Assembly: GCA_001698425.1 (NCBI GenBank) | Contig: MBRE01000059.1 | Coordinates: 55,551 to 119,550, forward strand | Direction of reading: 5' to 3' | From: Oscillatoriales cyanobacterium USR001 | GTDB lineage: Bacteria > Cyanobacteriota > Cyanobacteriia > Cyanobacteriales > Microcoleaceae | Length of the DNA: 64,000 nucleotides | Shown here: one piece after another, positions 33,764-42,698 of the stretch | How positions within the stretch are numbered: the first letter of the stretch is position 1 | Layout of the letters: every line of letters starts with the position of its first letter | Program-made: the position numbers and the translations under genes | The notes under the pieces: model-generated | Database searches by the model: none | The model's input: only the letters and a program-made list of their open reading frames with translations | Told to the model about the DNA's origin: nothing

Positions 33764-34339
33764 TTACTTAGTCAAATTCTTCTCAATCCGACGATCGGGA
33801 ATCAACCACATAGCTGCAACCAGAACATACAATATACAGGCTAACCATGAATTGACAAAGGCAAGAAGAATCGCCACAAAATAAATTATTACAGATACTT
33901 TACCCTTAATATCTTTACCCACTGCGATCGCCAATGTCGAATCTTTACCGTGATGAGAAATTAGAGTACGAGTTAGGATAAAATACGCCACTCCAGCAAA
34001 CAATAGCACCACGCCATAAAGCACAACTGGGATAGTTGCAAAGTTATTTTCCCCCATCCATCCAGTCACAAAAGGGATCAGCGAGAGCCAGAAAAGTAAA
34101 TGTTGATTAGCCCAAAGAGTGCTACCATTAACCTGCCGAACTGCCTGCAATAAATGATGGTGATTGTTCCAATAAATGCCGAGATAAATAAAACTCAGCA
34201 CATAGCTGAAAAATACCGGAATTAGCGGACGCAATACAGCGAAATTATCCCCGTGCGGAACTTTCAATTCCAACACCATAATTGTGATAATAATCGCAAT
34301 TACACCATCACTAAAAGCTTCTAGTCTGCCCTTTCCCAT
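33764..34339 (-). CDS. TMEM175 family potassium channel-like protein (DUF1211)
   Basis: The 191-residue membrane protein carries the family signature RLEAFSDGVIAIIITIMVLE in its first helix, plus five further TM helices. Bacterial TMEM175 proteins form tetrameric, weakly K+-selective channels. The length is right for a single-repeat bacterial member. It is convergent with the three-gene operon and seems unrelated to it. Confidence 0.9.
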   Translation of the reverse strand: MGKGRLEAFSDGVIAIIITIMVLELKVPHGDNFAVLRPLIPVFFSYVLSFIYLGIYWNNHHHLLQAVRQVNGSTLWANQHLLFWLSLIPFVTGWMGENNFATIPVVLYGVVLLFAGVAYFILTRTLISHHGKDSTLAIAVGKDIKGKVSVIIYFVAILLAFVNSWLACILYVLVAAMWLIPDRRIEKNLTK

Positions 34340-34429
34340 TATTTTGCTCCTTTACTTATTTCTTTTACTTAATAGCTTGTTAATTTCTTACAAGCTCAAT
34401 GTCTTTAGACCTAAGTTTCTGACAGGAAT

Positions 34430-35326
34430 TTAGAGGATTGGTAAACCTTCTATGCCAACATCCAAGCGGACAACTTTGCCTGATTCTAGCCCCGTAGGTG
34501 GCGGGAATGACATCCCGCCATTGGTGGTAACGTAGAGAGAAGTGCGATCGCCTGCGGCTTTTCCAAATGCCACCGCTGTTGTTCCCACCATCCCCTCTTC
34601 CGCTTGGGCAATTGTGGTAATGTCACCATTACTATCAATTTTAACAACACTATTAAAGACATGAGTAGTGCCATAAAGATTACCTTGTATATCAAAAGCA
34701 AAATCATCAATGTTGGCATTTTTTACGAAGACTAAAGGTTCTCCAGGTTGATTGTTTGCTTCGATGGGAATTTTGATGATTTCCGCATTTTGGGTATTGG
34801 ATGCGTACAAAAAATTGCCAAAGATTTTTATTCCATTGACAGCAGGTATTTCATTTTCAAGATTTTTCCGTGCTAAACATGGATGTTCCAACCAAACTTT
34901 TACTTTGCCTTCAGTAGCATCTAATTCCCAAATTGCACCTTTATAGGAGTCAGCAATCAGATAAGTTTGATTAGTAAGATGGGTGAGGCCATTCAAAAAT
35001 ATAGCATCGGGCATTGTCGCCAGAATTTTTACGTTTCCCTCTGTAGAAATTTGCCAGACAACTGAAATATTTTCTGCATTCCAACCACTCAGAAGCAGGC
35101 TACCATCTGACTGTAAGGCAAGTCCTGTTGCTTTGCCATCAACTTCTGCATGAATTATGGGATTTTTATCTGCACCAATGCGATAAATCTTGCCGTCATA
35201 GTGACTGGTAATAAATAAAGTATTGTCAGATCCCACCACGATACTTTCAAGGAAAGTATTAATCGGAAACTCAGTAATGGTATGGGCGGGGACAAGGGCA
35301 ATTGGAGCATCGCTAAACAGGGTCAT
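34430..35326 (-). CDS. SMP-30/gluconolactonase-like beta-propeller protein
   Basis: This 298-residue protein has repeated propeller strands (for example LFITSHYDGKIYRIG, YLIADSYKGAIWELD, LYGTTHVFNSVVKID). This pattern is typical of the SMP-30/NHL-type six-bladed propeller. No signal peptide is seen. Substrate and activity are unknown; a lactonase function is only suggested by fold. A conserved start ATG at 35326 is preceded by a GGAG-like sequence. Confidence 0.8.
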   Translation of the reverse strand: MTLFSDAPIALVPAHTITEFPINTFLESIVVGSDNTLFITSHYDGKIYRIGADKNPIIHAEVDGKATGLALQSDGSLLLSGWNAENISVVWQISTEGNVKILATMPDAIFLNGLTHLTNQTYLIADSYKGAIWELDATEGKVKVWLEHPCLARKNLENEIPAVNGIKIFGNFLYASNTQNAEIIKIPIEANNQPGEPLVFVKNANIDDFAFDIQGNLYGTTHVFNSVVKIDSNGDITTIAQAEEGMVGTTAVAFGKAAGDRTSLYVTTNGGMSFPPPTGLESGKVVRLDVGIEGLPIL

Positions 35327-35566
35327 TGCATTTCTCCTTGATTCTAATAATTACCAACTTTAAAACCTGAATGTAATCTAGTTATTGACGCGCAATTATT
35401 CTTTACAAGGTAGAGCGATCGCGCCGCCAATTTTCTGCCTTTGAGCCAAATAATTAAGATGGCTTATCTTTGCAATATTGCCCACACAAAACCAGATCCT
35501 AAACCTTTGTTCAGAAATAAGAGCGATCGCAACAAAAAATTTAGGCGATCGCTCTAAATAATGCTT

Positions 35567-36172
35567 TTATTTCTTCAGTTGTCTCATCGCTGTAGCCCAA
35601 TCCTCCACATGATAAACTTCAACCACTTGGCCATTTTTTACCGTGTGAATATCGATCGTCATAATCTTAAATGACTTAGTACCATCAGTTGGTAAACCCA
35701 TGAACTCACCTTTAGGTGTACCCGATGCAATGCTGCGAACAATAACGCGATTTTCATGTTGCAACATTTCTTGGATTTCCCATTTTAAGTCAGGAATAAG
35801 TTTCCAGAAAAACTGCACTTGTTTAATTAGTTGTTCCTTACCCTTAACATCTGCTGAACCAAATGACTTAAAATCATTAGCCAAGATTTTCCCCATTACT
35901 TCAGCCACATTCGTGTTGGGATTTACAGTCAGACACTTTGTATAAAAAGGTCTGACAACCTCTTTAATATTTGTTCCCTGTTGAGAAACTTCTATTGGTT
36001 CTTTTGTCATCAATTCTACTGACTGAGTATTGTCAAGATTATAGACTTGACTGGGAACCAAAATATCTGATTCCGCAACTATTTTATTTTCTTTTGCCAT
36101 TGACGTTGAGGCGTAAGTTACTAGAAAGAAAATAAAAATGCTACATACGAGCAATTTCACAAATTTCAGCAT
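35567..36172 (-). CDS. Exported SnoaL-like/ester-cyclase family protein
   Basis: The ATG at 36172 is selected because AGGAG lies just upstream and the product then begins with a signal peptide (LKFVKLLVCSIFIFFLVTYA). An in-frame ATG 84 nt earlier would bury it. The ~200-residue protein has a SnoaL-like domain in its C-terminal two thirds (FYTKCLTVNPNTNVAEVMGK, and VIVRSIASGTPKGEFMGLPT with MTIDIHTVKNGQVVEVYHVE). These folds bind small hydrophobic molecules; the function here is unknown. Confidence 0.82.
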   Translation of the reverse strand: MLKFVKLLVCSIFIFFLVTYASTSMAKENKIVAESDILVPSQVYNLDNTQSVELMTKEPIEVSQQGTNIKEVVRPFYTKCLTVNPNTNVAEVMGKILANDFKSFGSADVKGKEQLIKQVQFFWKLIPDLKWEIQEMLQHENRVIVRSIASGTPKGEFMGLPTDGTKSFKIMTIDIHTVKNGQVVEVYHVEDWATAMRQLKK

Positions 36173-36348
36173 TGTTGTCTCCTGTTTGGTTGATTTGGAT
36201 TGAATAGATTGTTTCGCTTTTACATCAGATTGTGGGTTGATGAAGTACATTAGCAATTTACAACCCAGCAGTTCAAGCTTAGTGTATCATATTTCTAGGG
36301 AATTACGCACGCTTCTGTTTCTTCTTGTTTCTTTCTTTACCTATTACC

Positions 36349-37662
36349 TTAAACATCTGATTGATTAAGTCTCCGTTGCCATTCGGCATCTAATTTTGCT
36401 GATTGTGCAGATTCCTGTTCCATTAAATCCGTTTCAGTTGTGTAAGCTAAATCTTGACCAGAAATTACATTTTCAGCCGCAAACTGACGGGCATAATTCA
36501 GCTTTTGCCTTAAAGTCTCATCAGGTTGATTTAACCTAGCCGCCCGTTGTTGTCTTGCTTGATTTCGGGCTTCTATTTGACTATTTCGCCACTGAATCCA
36601 AAAGTAGCGAACTAAAGGTATGCTGAGAAAAGCCACGCCATAAGTTAAAAGCATTGGATAAACAGCTTGGACAAAGATGATAAATTCTCCAATTTTGGCA
36701 ACTAATCCAGGGGTTCCTAATAATTTACCTAGAATTAATGCACCACCTAAATTAACTACCCCTAAACCTGCGGCTAACCAAATTTGCCCTGAACTTGCTT
36801 CGCTAAATTTATATAAAAACTCTCGTAAATATGAGGCGACTGGCTGCGGATTATTCTCGGCGGCTGTAGTTTGTAATGTTGGGAAATGATAGACTATTTG
36901 ACCTTCGGGGCTAACTTCTGGGCGACCTTCAAATCGAGTTAATACTGGTAACATATAGCCTTCGTAGTCTGCGGAGACTCCTTGACCAATTCGATCGAGA
37001 TAAGGGGCAATTTGTTCGGCCGCGATCGCGCCTTGATGATTGCGAATTATCCTACCAATTGCTTGCCAACGACGCTCATTTAAGTTATAATTGGGATTGC
37101 CATCTCCAAAGATAAAAGAGAACACAGATTCCAGAAAGTTCATTTCATCTGGTTCTCCATGATTTTGCCTTTCCCGGCGATAATAAGGATCGTTATTCCA
37201 GTAAAAAAACCACCACCAATCGTTAAAAAAGTAAGGCATCACCCGGAAACCACCATCTCCAGAGTTACTATTACTACTACCACCAGAATTATTATTACTA
37301 GAATTAAGTGCCGTCAAAATTACTGTAATCGAAACAATAATCAGCAGAATAGAAGCCAGCAAAACTATCCCAAAAGAAATGCGGATTAAGTAAAATAAAA
37401 CCCGCCAAATTTTTGCCCACCATTCTTGCAACTGTAACCACAAAAACTTATTACGTAAAATATCCCGAAAATTTTGGGGAAACGAGTAAGCAATTTCACC
37501 TGATTCTGCTACTTGTAAGTTTCCGCCTACATCAGAAGCAAGCGCTAATAATTCTCTTTGTGCAAAATTAACATCTAATCCAGCTTTCGCCACTACGTCC
37601 CCAACGGTAACGCGGTAGCCCAGTTGTTCGACAGCCTGCATAATGTTAGGATTCGGAGTCAT
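36349..37662 (-). CDS. Hypothetical cyanobacterial membrane protein
   Basis: I have no function for this 437-residue protein. The N-terminal ~75 residues form an HTH-like module (MQAVEQLGYRVTVGDVVAKA). A TM helix follows (~95-117), then an Asn/Ser/Gly-rich loop and an aromatic WWWFFYW cluster. A second copy of the N-terminal-like module comes next (WQAIGRIIRNHQGAIAAEQI, ~200-270), with two or more TM helices (~290-360) and a charged tail. The repeated module plus membrane segments suggests a conserved cyanobacterial family. A purine array lies immediately upstream of the start. Confidence 0.78.
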   Translation of the reverse strand: MTPNPNIMQAVEQLGYRVTVGDVVAKAGLDVNFAQRELLALASDVGGNLQVAESGEIAYSFPQNFRDILRNKFLWLQLQEWWAKIWRVLFYLIRISFGIVLLASILLIIVSITVILTALNSSNNNSGGSSNSNSGDGGFRVMPYFFNDWWWFFYWNNDPYYRRERQNHGEPDEMNFLESVFSFIFGDGNPNYNLNERRWQAIGRIIRNHQGAIAAEQIAPYLDRIGQGVSADYEGYMLPVLTRFEGRPEVSPEGQIVYHFPTLQTTAAENNPQPVASYLREFLYKFSEASSGQIWLAAGLGVVNLGGALILGKLLGTPGLVAKIGEFIIFVQAVYPMLLTYGVAFLSIPLVRYFWIQWRNSQIEARNQARQQRAARLNQPDETLRQKLNYARQFAAENVISGQDLAYTTETDLMEQESAQSAKLDAEWQRRLNQSDV

Positions 37663-37667
37663 AATTA

Positions 37668-37780
37668 GAAGGAAGAAGGAAGAAGTTAAGAAGGAAGAAG
37701 GAAGAAGGAAGAAGGAAGAAGGAAGAAGGAAGAAGGAAGAAGGAAGAAGTTAAGAAGGAAGAAGTTAAGAAGGAAGAAAT
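37668..37780. repeat. Purine-strand (GGAAGAA)n array
   Basis: About 110 bp of GGAAGAA units, interrupted by AGTTAAGAA variants, begins 6 bp upstream of the ATG of the minus-strand membrane-protein gene. Same family as 25570-25668. Confidence 0.9.
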
Positions 37781-37806
37781 CTTAGAGAGCCAGGGTTTTA
37801 TTCATC

Positions 37807-38442
37807 TTACAACATTCCTTTAGAACTAGGAATTCCCCCAAGGCGGCGGGGATCGATTTCTACGGCCATTCGCAAAGCACGGGCAAAAGCTTTAAATGTG
37901 GCTTCTATGATATGATGAGAATTAATGCCTTCTAGTTGTCGAATGTGTAATGTCATTTGAGCATGGTTGCAAACTGCGACAAAAAATTCTCTAACTAATT
38001 GGGTGTCATAAGTTCCGACACGCTGAGTCGGAATTTGTAAACCATAACTTAAGTGGGGACGGCCGGAAAAATCTAGGCATACTTGAATTAATGCTTCATC
38101 TAGTGGGGCGATGAAATGACCAAAACGAATTATACCCTTGCGATCGCCTAATGCTTTTCCTAATGCTTGACCTAGTGTAATTCCTACATCTTCATTAGTA
38201 TGGTGATCGTCAATTGCTAAATCACCAATTGATTGTACATCTAAGTCAATTAATCCATGAGCCGATAATTGGTGCATCATGTGGTCTAAAAAAGGAATCC
38301 CTGTTGCTGATTTGCAAGTTCCCACGCCGTCAAGATTCAGAATAACTGTAACATCAGTTTCGCCAGTAGTACGTTTGACTGAAGCAGCCCTACTAATATG
38401 AGTTACGTTAGAAGCAGAAAAAGGGCGATCGCTAATTTCCAT
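37807..38442 (-). CDS. hisB: Imidazoleglycerol-phosphate dehydratase
   Basis: HisB dehydrates imidazoleglycerol phosphate in histidine synthesis. It is a 211-residue single-function enzyme. The Mn-binding His/Glu clusters are visible: [12 protein letters not shown] (~57-68), [10 protein letters not shown] (~84-93) and the second-half repeats [15 protein letters not shown] and [17 protein letters not shown]. The gene is co-directional with fabI but separated by a 170-bp heptamer array. Confidence 0.97.
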   Translation of the reverse strand: MEISDRPFSASNVTHISRAASVKRTTGETDVTVILNLDGVGTCKSATGIPFLDHMMHQLSAHGLIDLDVQSIGDLAIDDHHTNEDVGITLGQALGKALGDRKGIIRFGHFIAPLDEALIQVCLDFSGRPHLSYGLQIPTQRVGTYDTQLVREFFVAVCNHAQMTLHIRQLEGINSHHIIEATFKAFARALRMAVEIDPRRLGGIPSSKGML

Positions 38443-38447
38443 AATTG

Positions 38448-38616
38448 TTATTGGTTATTTGTTATTGGTTATTGGTTATTTGTTAACTGTTAACTGTTAT
38501 TGGTTATTGGTTAACTGTTATTGGTTATTGGTTAACTGTGATTTTTTCTGAATTAGTTAACAGTTAACAAATCACAGTTAACAAATAACCAATAACAAAT
38601 AACCAATAACAGTTAA
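38448..38616. repeat. Heptamer tandem repeat array, ~170 bp, with inverted halves
   Basis: The left half is TTATTGG/TTATTTG/TTAACTG units and the right half is the complementary AACAGTT/AACAAAT/CCAATAA type, so the array as a whole is an inverted repeat that could fold into one long hairpin. It separates hisB from fabI. Confidence 0.92.
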
Positions 38617-39393
38617 CTACATTCCCATAATTTCGTAGCCAGCATCTACATAGACAATTTGACCAGTGATTCCACTAGCTAAATCGCTGCATAGAAAAGC
38701 AGCAGTATTTCCCACTTCTATTTGAGTTACAGTCCGCCGTAAAGGGGCAATTTTCTCAACGTGATGAATCATGTCTAAAATGCCGCCAACTGCTGAAGAA
38801 GCTAAAGTCCGAATTGGCCCCGATGAAATTCCATTCACGCGAATATTTTGAGGACCTAATTCCGCCGCCAAATAACGGACATTCATTTCTAAAGCTGCCT
38901 TAGCAATTCCCATTACATTATAGTTAGGAACTACTCGCACGCCGCCCAGATAAGTCAGAGTTAAAATGCTACCACCTTCAGTCATCAAAGGTTTAGCGGC
39001 TGCACTCAATTGAACTAGAGAGTAAGCGCTAATTTCTAAAGCTTGAGTGAAACCTTTGCGGGAAGTATTGCTGAAGTCGCCAGAAAGCTCATCTTTACCA
39101 GCAAAGGCGAGACAGTGGATCAGGATGTCAAGTTTTCCCCACTTGTCGCGGATGGTGTCAAAAGTTGTCTGAATTTCAGCGTCATCTTGGACGTTACAAG
39201 GTAGATACAGACTGGGATTGAGCGGTTCTACGAGTTCCGCCACTTTTCTTTCGTGACGGCCCTTTTCGTCGGCTAGATAGGTAATCCCCAGGTTGGCTCC
39301 TGCTTTGTGGAGTTGTTGAGCAATTCCCCAAGCGATCGAGCGATTGTTGGCAATGCCAGTTACGAGAGCGTTTTTTCCAGTCAAATTTAGCAT
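38617..39393 (-). CDS. fabI: Enoyl-[acyl-carrier-protein] reductase (NADH)
   Basis: FabI performs the last reduction of fatty-acid elongation. From the ATG at 39393 (MLNLTGKNALVTG) it has ~258 residues, the typical length; an in-frame ATG at 39414 would add seven. The atypical SDR layout is visible: VTGIANNRSIAWGIA nucleotide loop, LIHCLAFAGK, the Tyr-x6-Lys pair in NYNVMGIAKAAL, and a C-terminal cofactor loop. It diverges from ntcA, with ~210 bp between starts. Confidence 0.96.
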   Translation of the reverse strand: MLNLTGKNALVTGIANNRSIAWGIAQQLHKAGANLGITYLADEKGRHERKVAELVEPLNPSLYLPCNVQDDAEIQTTFDTIRDKWGKLDILIHCLAFAGKDELSGDFSNTSRKGFTQALEISAYSLVQLSAAAKPLMTEGGSILTLTYLGGVRVVPNYNVMGIAKAALEMNVRYLAAELGPQNIRVNGISSGPIRTLASSAVGGILDMIHHVEKIAPLRRTVTQIEVGNTAAFLCSDLASGITGQIVYVDAGYEIMGM

Positions 39394-39600
39394 AGTATTA
39401 TATTGTATAAGCAATTGGTACTATTTTTAAGGGCGATCGCTCTGTTGTCAACTAAAATTGTATGGAGTGCGATCGCCAGATCATACCACTAAACTATTGA
39501 CTTATGGCAAGATATATGCAGCAAAGCAGATGATCGCCCTAGTCAATTTGATTAGATCAATTAATATTTAAGAGCATTGGGTAGTACAAAGGATCTAATT

Positions 39601-40266
39601 GTGACGCATGATAGACCGCTGTCAGCCGTGTTCCGCCAAATTGGTGGCGGAGCATTTCCCCCCGTCGTGGAAAACTTTGAACGGGGCAAAACTATATTTT
39701 TCCCTGGCGATCCTGCTGAGCGCGTCTATGTTCTCATTAAAGGTGCTGTCAAGCTTTCTAGGGTTTATGAAGCTGGGGAAGAGATTACCGTAGCTCTGTT
39801 ACGGGAAAATAGCGTGTTTGGGGTGTTGTCCCTAATTACGGGACATCGCTCAGATCGGTTTTACCATGCGGTGGCTTTTACGCCGGTCGAGTTACTTTCA
39901 GTGCCGATAGAGCAGGTAGAGAAGGCTCTGAAGGACGATCCTGAACTGTCGATGGTGTTGCTGCGGGGTTTGTCTTCGCGGATTTTACAGACGGAGATGA
40001 TGATCGAGACGCTGGCTCACCGAGATATGGGATCGAGGTTGGTGAGTTTTCTGTTAATTCTGTGCCGGGATTTTGGGGTTCCGGGTGCGGAAGGGATTAC
40101 GATCGATCTTAAGTTATCTCATCAGGCGATCGCGGAAGCGATTGGCTCGACGCGGGTGACAGTGACTCGTTTGCTTGGGGATCTCAGGCAAGAAAAAATG
40201 ATCTCGATTCATAAGAAAAAGATCACTGTCCATAATCCGGTCGCTTTAAGTCAGCAATTCACTTAG
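39601..40266 (+). CDS. ntcA: Global nitrogen regulator NtcA
   Basis: NtcA is the Crp-family activator that senses 2-oxoglutarate and controls nitrogen assimilation in cyanobacteria. The barrel ([24 protein letters not shown] region) and the HTH ([20 protein letters not shown]) match the family closely. The GTG at 39601 has AAGGA 7 nt upstream and gives ~221 residues, as expected; a TTG at 39577 would add eight. DUF3084 follows on the same strand after 39 bp. I did not find a clear GTAN8TAC site in the 200-bp upstream region. Confidence 0.96.
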   Translation: MTHDRPLSAVFRQIGGGAFPPVVENFERGKTIFFPGDPAERVYVLIKGAVKLSRVYEAGEEITVALLRENSVFGVLSLITGHRSDRFYHAVAFTPVELLSVPIEQVEKALKDDPELSMVLLRGLSSRILQTEMMIETLAHRDMGSRLVSFLLILCRDFGVPGAEGITIDLKLSHQAIAEAIGSTRVTVTRLLGDLRQEKMISIHKKKITVHNPVALSQQFT

Positions 40267-40305
40267 TCTTAAGGGTAGGTTTCTCTTTCTTCTCCCTGGC
40301 GATCG

Positions 40306-41880
40306 ATGACTGCCGGATACATCCTGGTAATTGTAATGTTAGTTTTGGGGGGCGCGATCGCTACCCTGAGCGATCGCTTGGGTACGAAAGTTGGCAAAGC
40401 TCGGTTGAGTCTGTTTAAACTTCGCCCCCGCAAAACAGCTGTTTTAGTAACGGTAGTGACTGGTAGCGTGTTGTCGGCGATCACTTTGGGTGTTTTGTTT
40501 GCGGCGAGTAAGCCTTTGCGAACGGGGGTTTTTGGTATTGATGAGATTCAGAAAAGGCTGAATGCGGCTCGCAAGGAGCTTAATCAAACAACTCAGGCGA
40601 AAACGCAGGTTGAGGCGCAGTTAGCGAAGGCGAGAGTAGCCCAGGCGAAGGCGAGGGCGAATTTAGATGAGATTAATCGATTGTTACAGGCGGCGAATGC
40701 TGAGCAAGCTGAGACTGAGGCAAAGTTAAATTCGTTGAAGAGTCAATTGCAGCGGGTGGAGGCGGCGAAGTCGATGACTCAGGAACAGTTGAGTCGGGTA
40801 GAGGCGGCGCGGTTGAGTGTGGAGTCGCAGCTAGATCGCACTCAGAGTCAGTTAAAAACTGTTTCTAAGCAGAAGAGTGTCTTGAGTGCCGAAATCGCGC
40901 AGTTACAGCAGGAAAGGGAAGCTTTGAAGCAGCAGGGGTTACGGGTGAAGGCTCAAATTGCTAAACGCGATCGCGAGATTGCGGCTCAGGATCGGGTAAT
41001 TGTTGAGCGCGATCGATTAATTACAACTCAAGATCGGATAATTGCTCAACGTAATGCGGAAATTGCTCAACGCGATCGCTCTTTGCAAGAAAGAAATGGA
41101 GCAATTTTAGAACGCGATCGAGTGATTGCAGAGCGAGAAGAACTCTTGAAAACATTAGCTGAACAACAAGCCGCTTTGGAAGATCAACAGACTTATTTGC
41201 AACAGCAAGTACAAATTTTAGAGCGCGATTTTCAGGCAATTCGTAGCGGCACTGTGGCAATTCGGCGAGGTCAAATTTTGTCCGCTGGAGTGGTGCGAAT
41301 TTTGGAACCGACGGCCGCAAATCAAGCCATCGATCGATTACTACAGGAAGCAAATGTAGCAACGCGACGATTAATTCAACCTGGTAAACCAAATGGAAAT
41401 GAACAGGTAATTGATATTACTAAGGCAGAGATTGAACAATTGATCGCTCAGATTAAAGATGGTCAAGATTATGTAGTTAGAATTTTGGCCGGTGCAAATT
41501 ATCTGCAAGGGGAAAAACGGATTCAAGTGTTTGCGGAAGCCGAACTAAATCGCGTGGTATTTCGGGTGGGTGATGTAGTCGCGGGGACTTCGATTAATAC
41601 CTTGAATTTGACGGGTGAGGAGGTACGGAAAAAGATGGAAAAGTTAATTGATGCTTGCAATTTTCGGGCAAGTTTTGTGGGAATTGTGGGCGGTAGGGTA
41701 CAAATTGCTGATGATAAGATTGAGACTTTATTGAGTTTTATTGAGCGGTTACGGCTGCATCAGGGACCTGTAGAAGTGCAGGCGATCGCGGCTGATTTGA
41801 CTTATTCTGCTGGCCCCTTGAGGATTAATTTAGTAGCGATTAGTAATGGAGTAGTGATTTTTAGTACAGGACAGATTTAA
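40306..41880 (+). CDS. DUF3084 domain coiled-coil membrane protein
   Basis: This 524-residue cyanobacterial family protein has an N-terminal TM pair (~2-22 and ~45-65). A very long coiled coil (~80-310) contains tandem heptad-like repeats of RDR.I...D (for example ERDRLITTQDRIIAQRNAEI). The C-terminal conserved globular domain is ~330-524. The repeat section is written with many GCGATCGC-type codon pairs. Its role is unknown; the structure suggests a filament-like scaffold at the membrane. Confidence 0.88.
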   Translation: MTAGYILVIVMLVLGGAIATLSDRLGTKVGKARLSLFKLRPRKTAVLVTVVTGSVLSAITLGVLFAASKPLRTGVFGIDEIQKRLNAARKELNQTTQAKTQVEAQLAKARVAQAKARANLDEINRLLQAANAEQAETEAKLNSLKSQLQRVEAAKSMTQEQLSRVEAARLSVESQLDRTQSQLKTVSKQKSVLSAEIAQLQQEREALKQQGLRVKAQIAKRDREIAAQDRVIVERDRLITTQDRIIAQRNAEIAQRDRSLQERNGAILERDRVIAEREELLKTLAEQQAALEDQQTYLQQQVQILERDFQAIRSGTVAIRRGQILSAGVVRILEPTAANQAIDRLLQEANVATRRLIQPGKPNGNEQVIDITKAEIEQLIAQIKDGQDYVVRILAGANYLQGEKRIQVFAEAELNRVVFRVGDVVAGTSINTLNLTGEEVRKKMEKLIDACNFRASFVGIVGGRVQIADDKIETLLSFIERLRLHQGPVEVQAIAADLTYSAGPLRINLVAISNGVVIFSTGQI

Positions 41881-42052
41881 CAATTTCAAAGAAACGATTA
41901 TATCATAATCTGCCCAATTTAACATAAACATATATATATTTTTGTAAACTTATGTAAAAAAAATCAATTCTCATCAATCAGCGTTAACAACTGTGAAGTT
42001 TTACTGCCTTTTCGCTAAGACCTTGGAAACACTGCGGTAAACTAAGCCATGA

Positions 42053-42394
<342 letters not shown>

Positions 42395-42426
42395 GAAGTT
42401 GTGAACATTCTGGTTTGAATGGTTTT

Positions 42427-42454
42427 GAGAGGGAGCAATTAATTGCTCCCTCTC
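42427..42454 (+). terminator. psaC hairpin terminator
   Basis: GAGAGGGAGCAATT is followed directly by its exact complement AATTGCTCCCTCTC, a 28-bp perfect palindrome, then TATTT. It lies 33 bp after the psaC stop. Confidence 0.85.
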
Positions 42455-42548
42455 TATTTAATGGGATTTAATGAGATGCGATCGCTCCTACTGCCACTTT
42501 ATAAGTTAAAGTTTTACTCAAAACCGCTCGTCAACTTGCGAGCAACTA

Positions 42549-42665
42549 ATACCAATTCCTAGATCCACAGCTAGAGATTTGACCCCCCTGTAGTCCCCCC
42601 TTGCCAAGGGGGGACGGCGAAGCCGGGGGGTAGAGATTTGTAGTCATAGCTTTAAGAATTGGTAT
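42549..42665. mobile_element. MITE-like palindromic element with ATACCAATTC ends
   Basis: Terminal ATACCAATTC and GAATTGGTAT are inverted repeats. The arms continue as imperfect complements (AGAGATTTGACCCCCC against GGGGGGTAGAGATTTGTAG), and the centre holds a CCCCCCTTG/CAAGGGGGG hairpin. The ends match those of the elements at 14726 and 18182, and a related C-rich core is at 52147-52217. Confidence 0.8.
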
Positions 42666-42698
42666 AAGCAAGCTCTCAACACTCAACCATCCCCAGCT

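Larger units (their letters stand above)
42395..42698. other. Intergenic region between psaC and ppk1
   Basis: It holds the psaC terminator (42427-42454) and a ~117-bp palindromic element (42549-42665). No gene is seen. Confidence 0.8.
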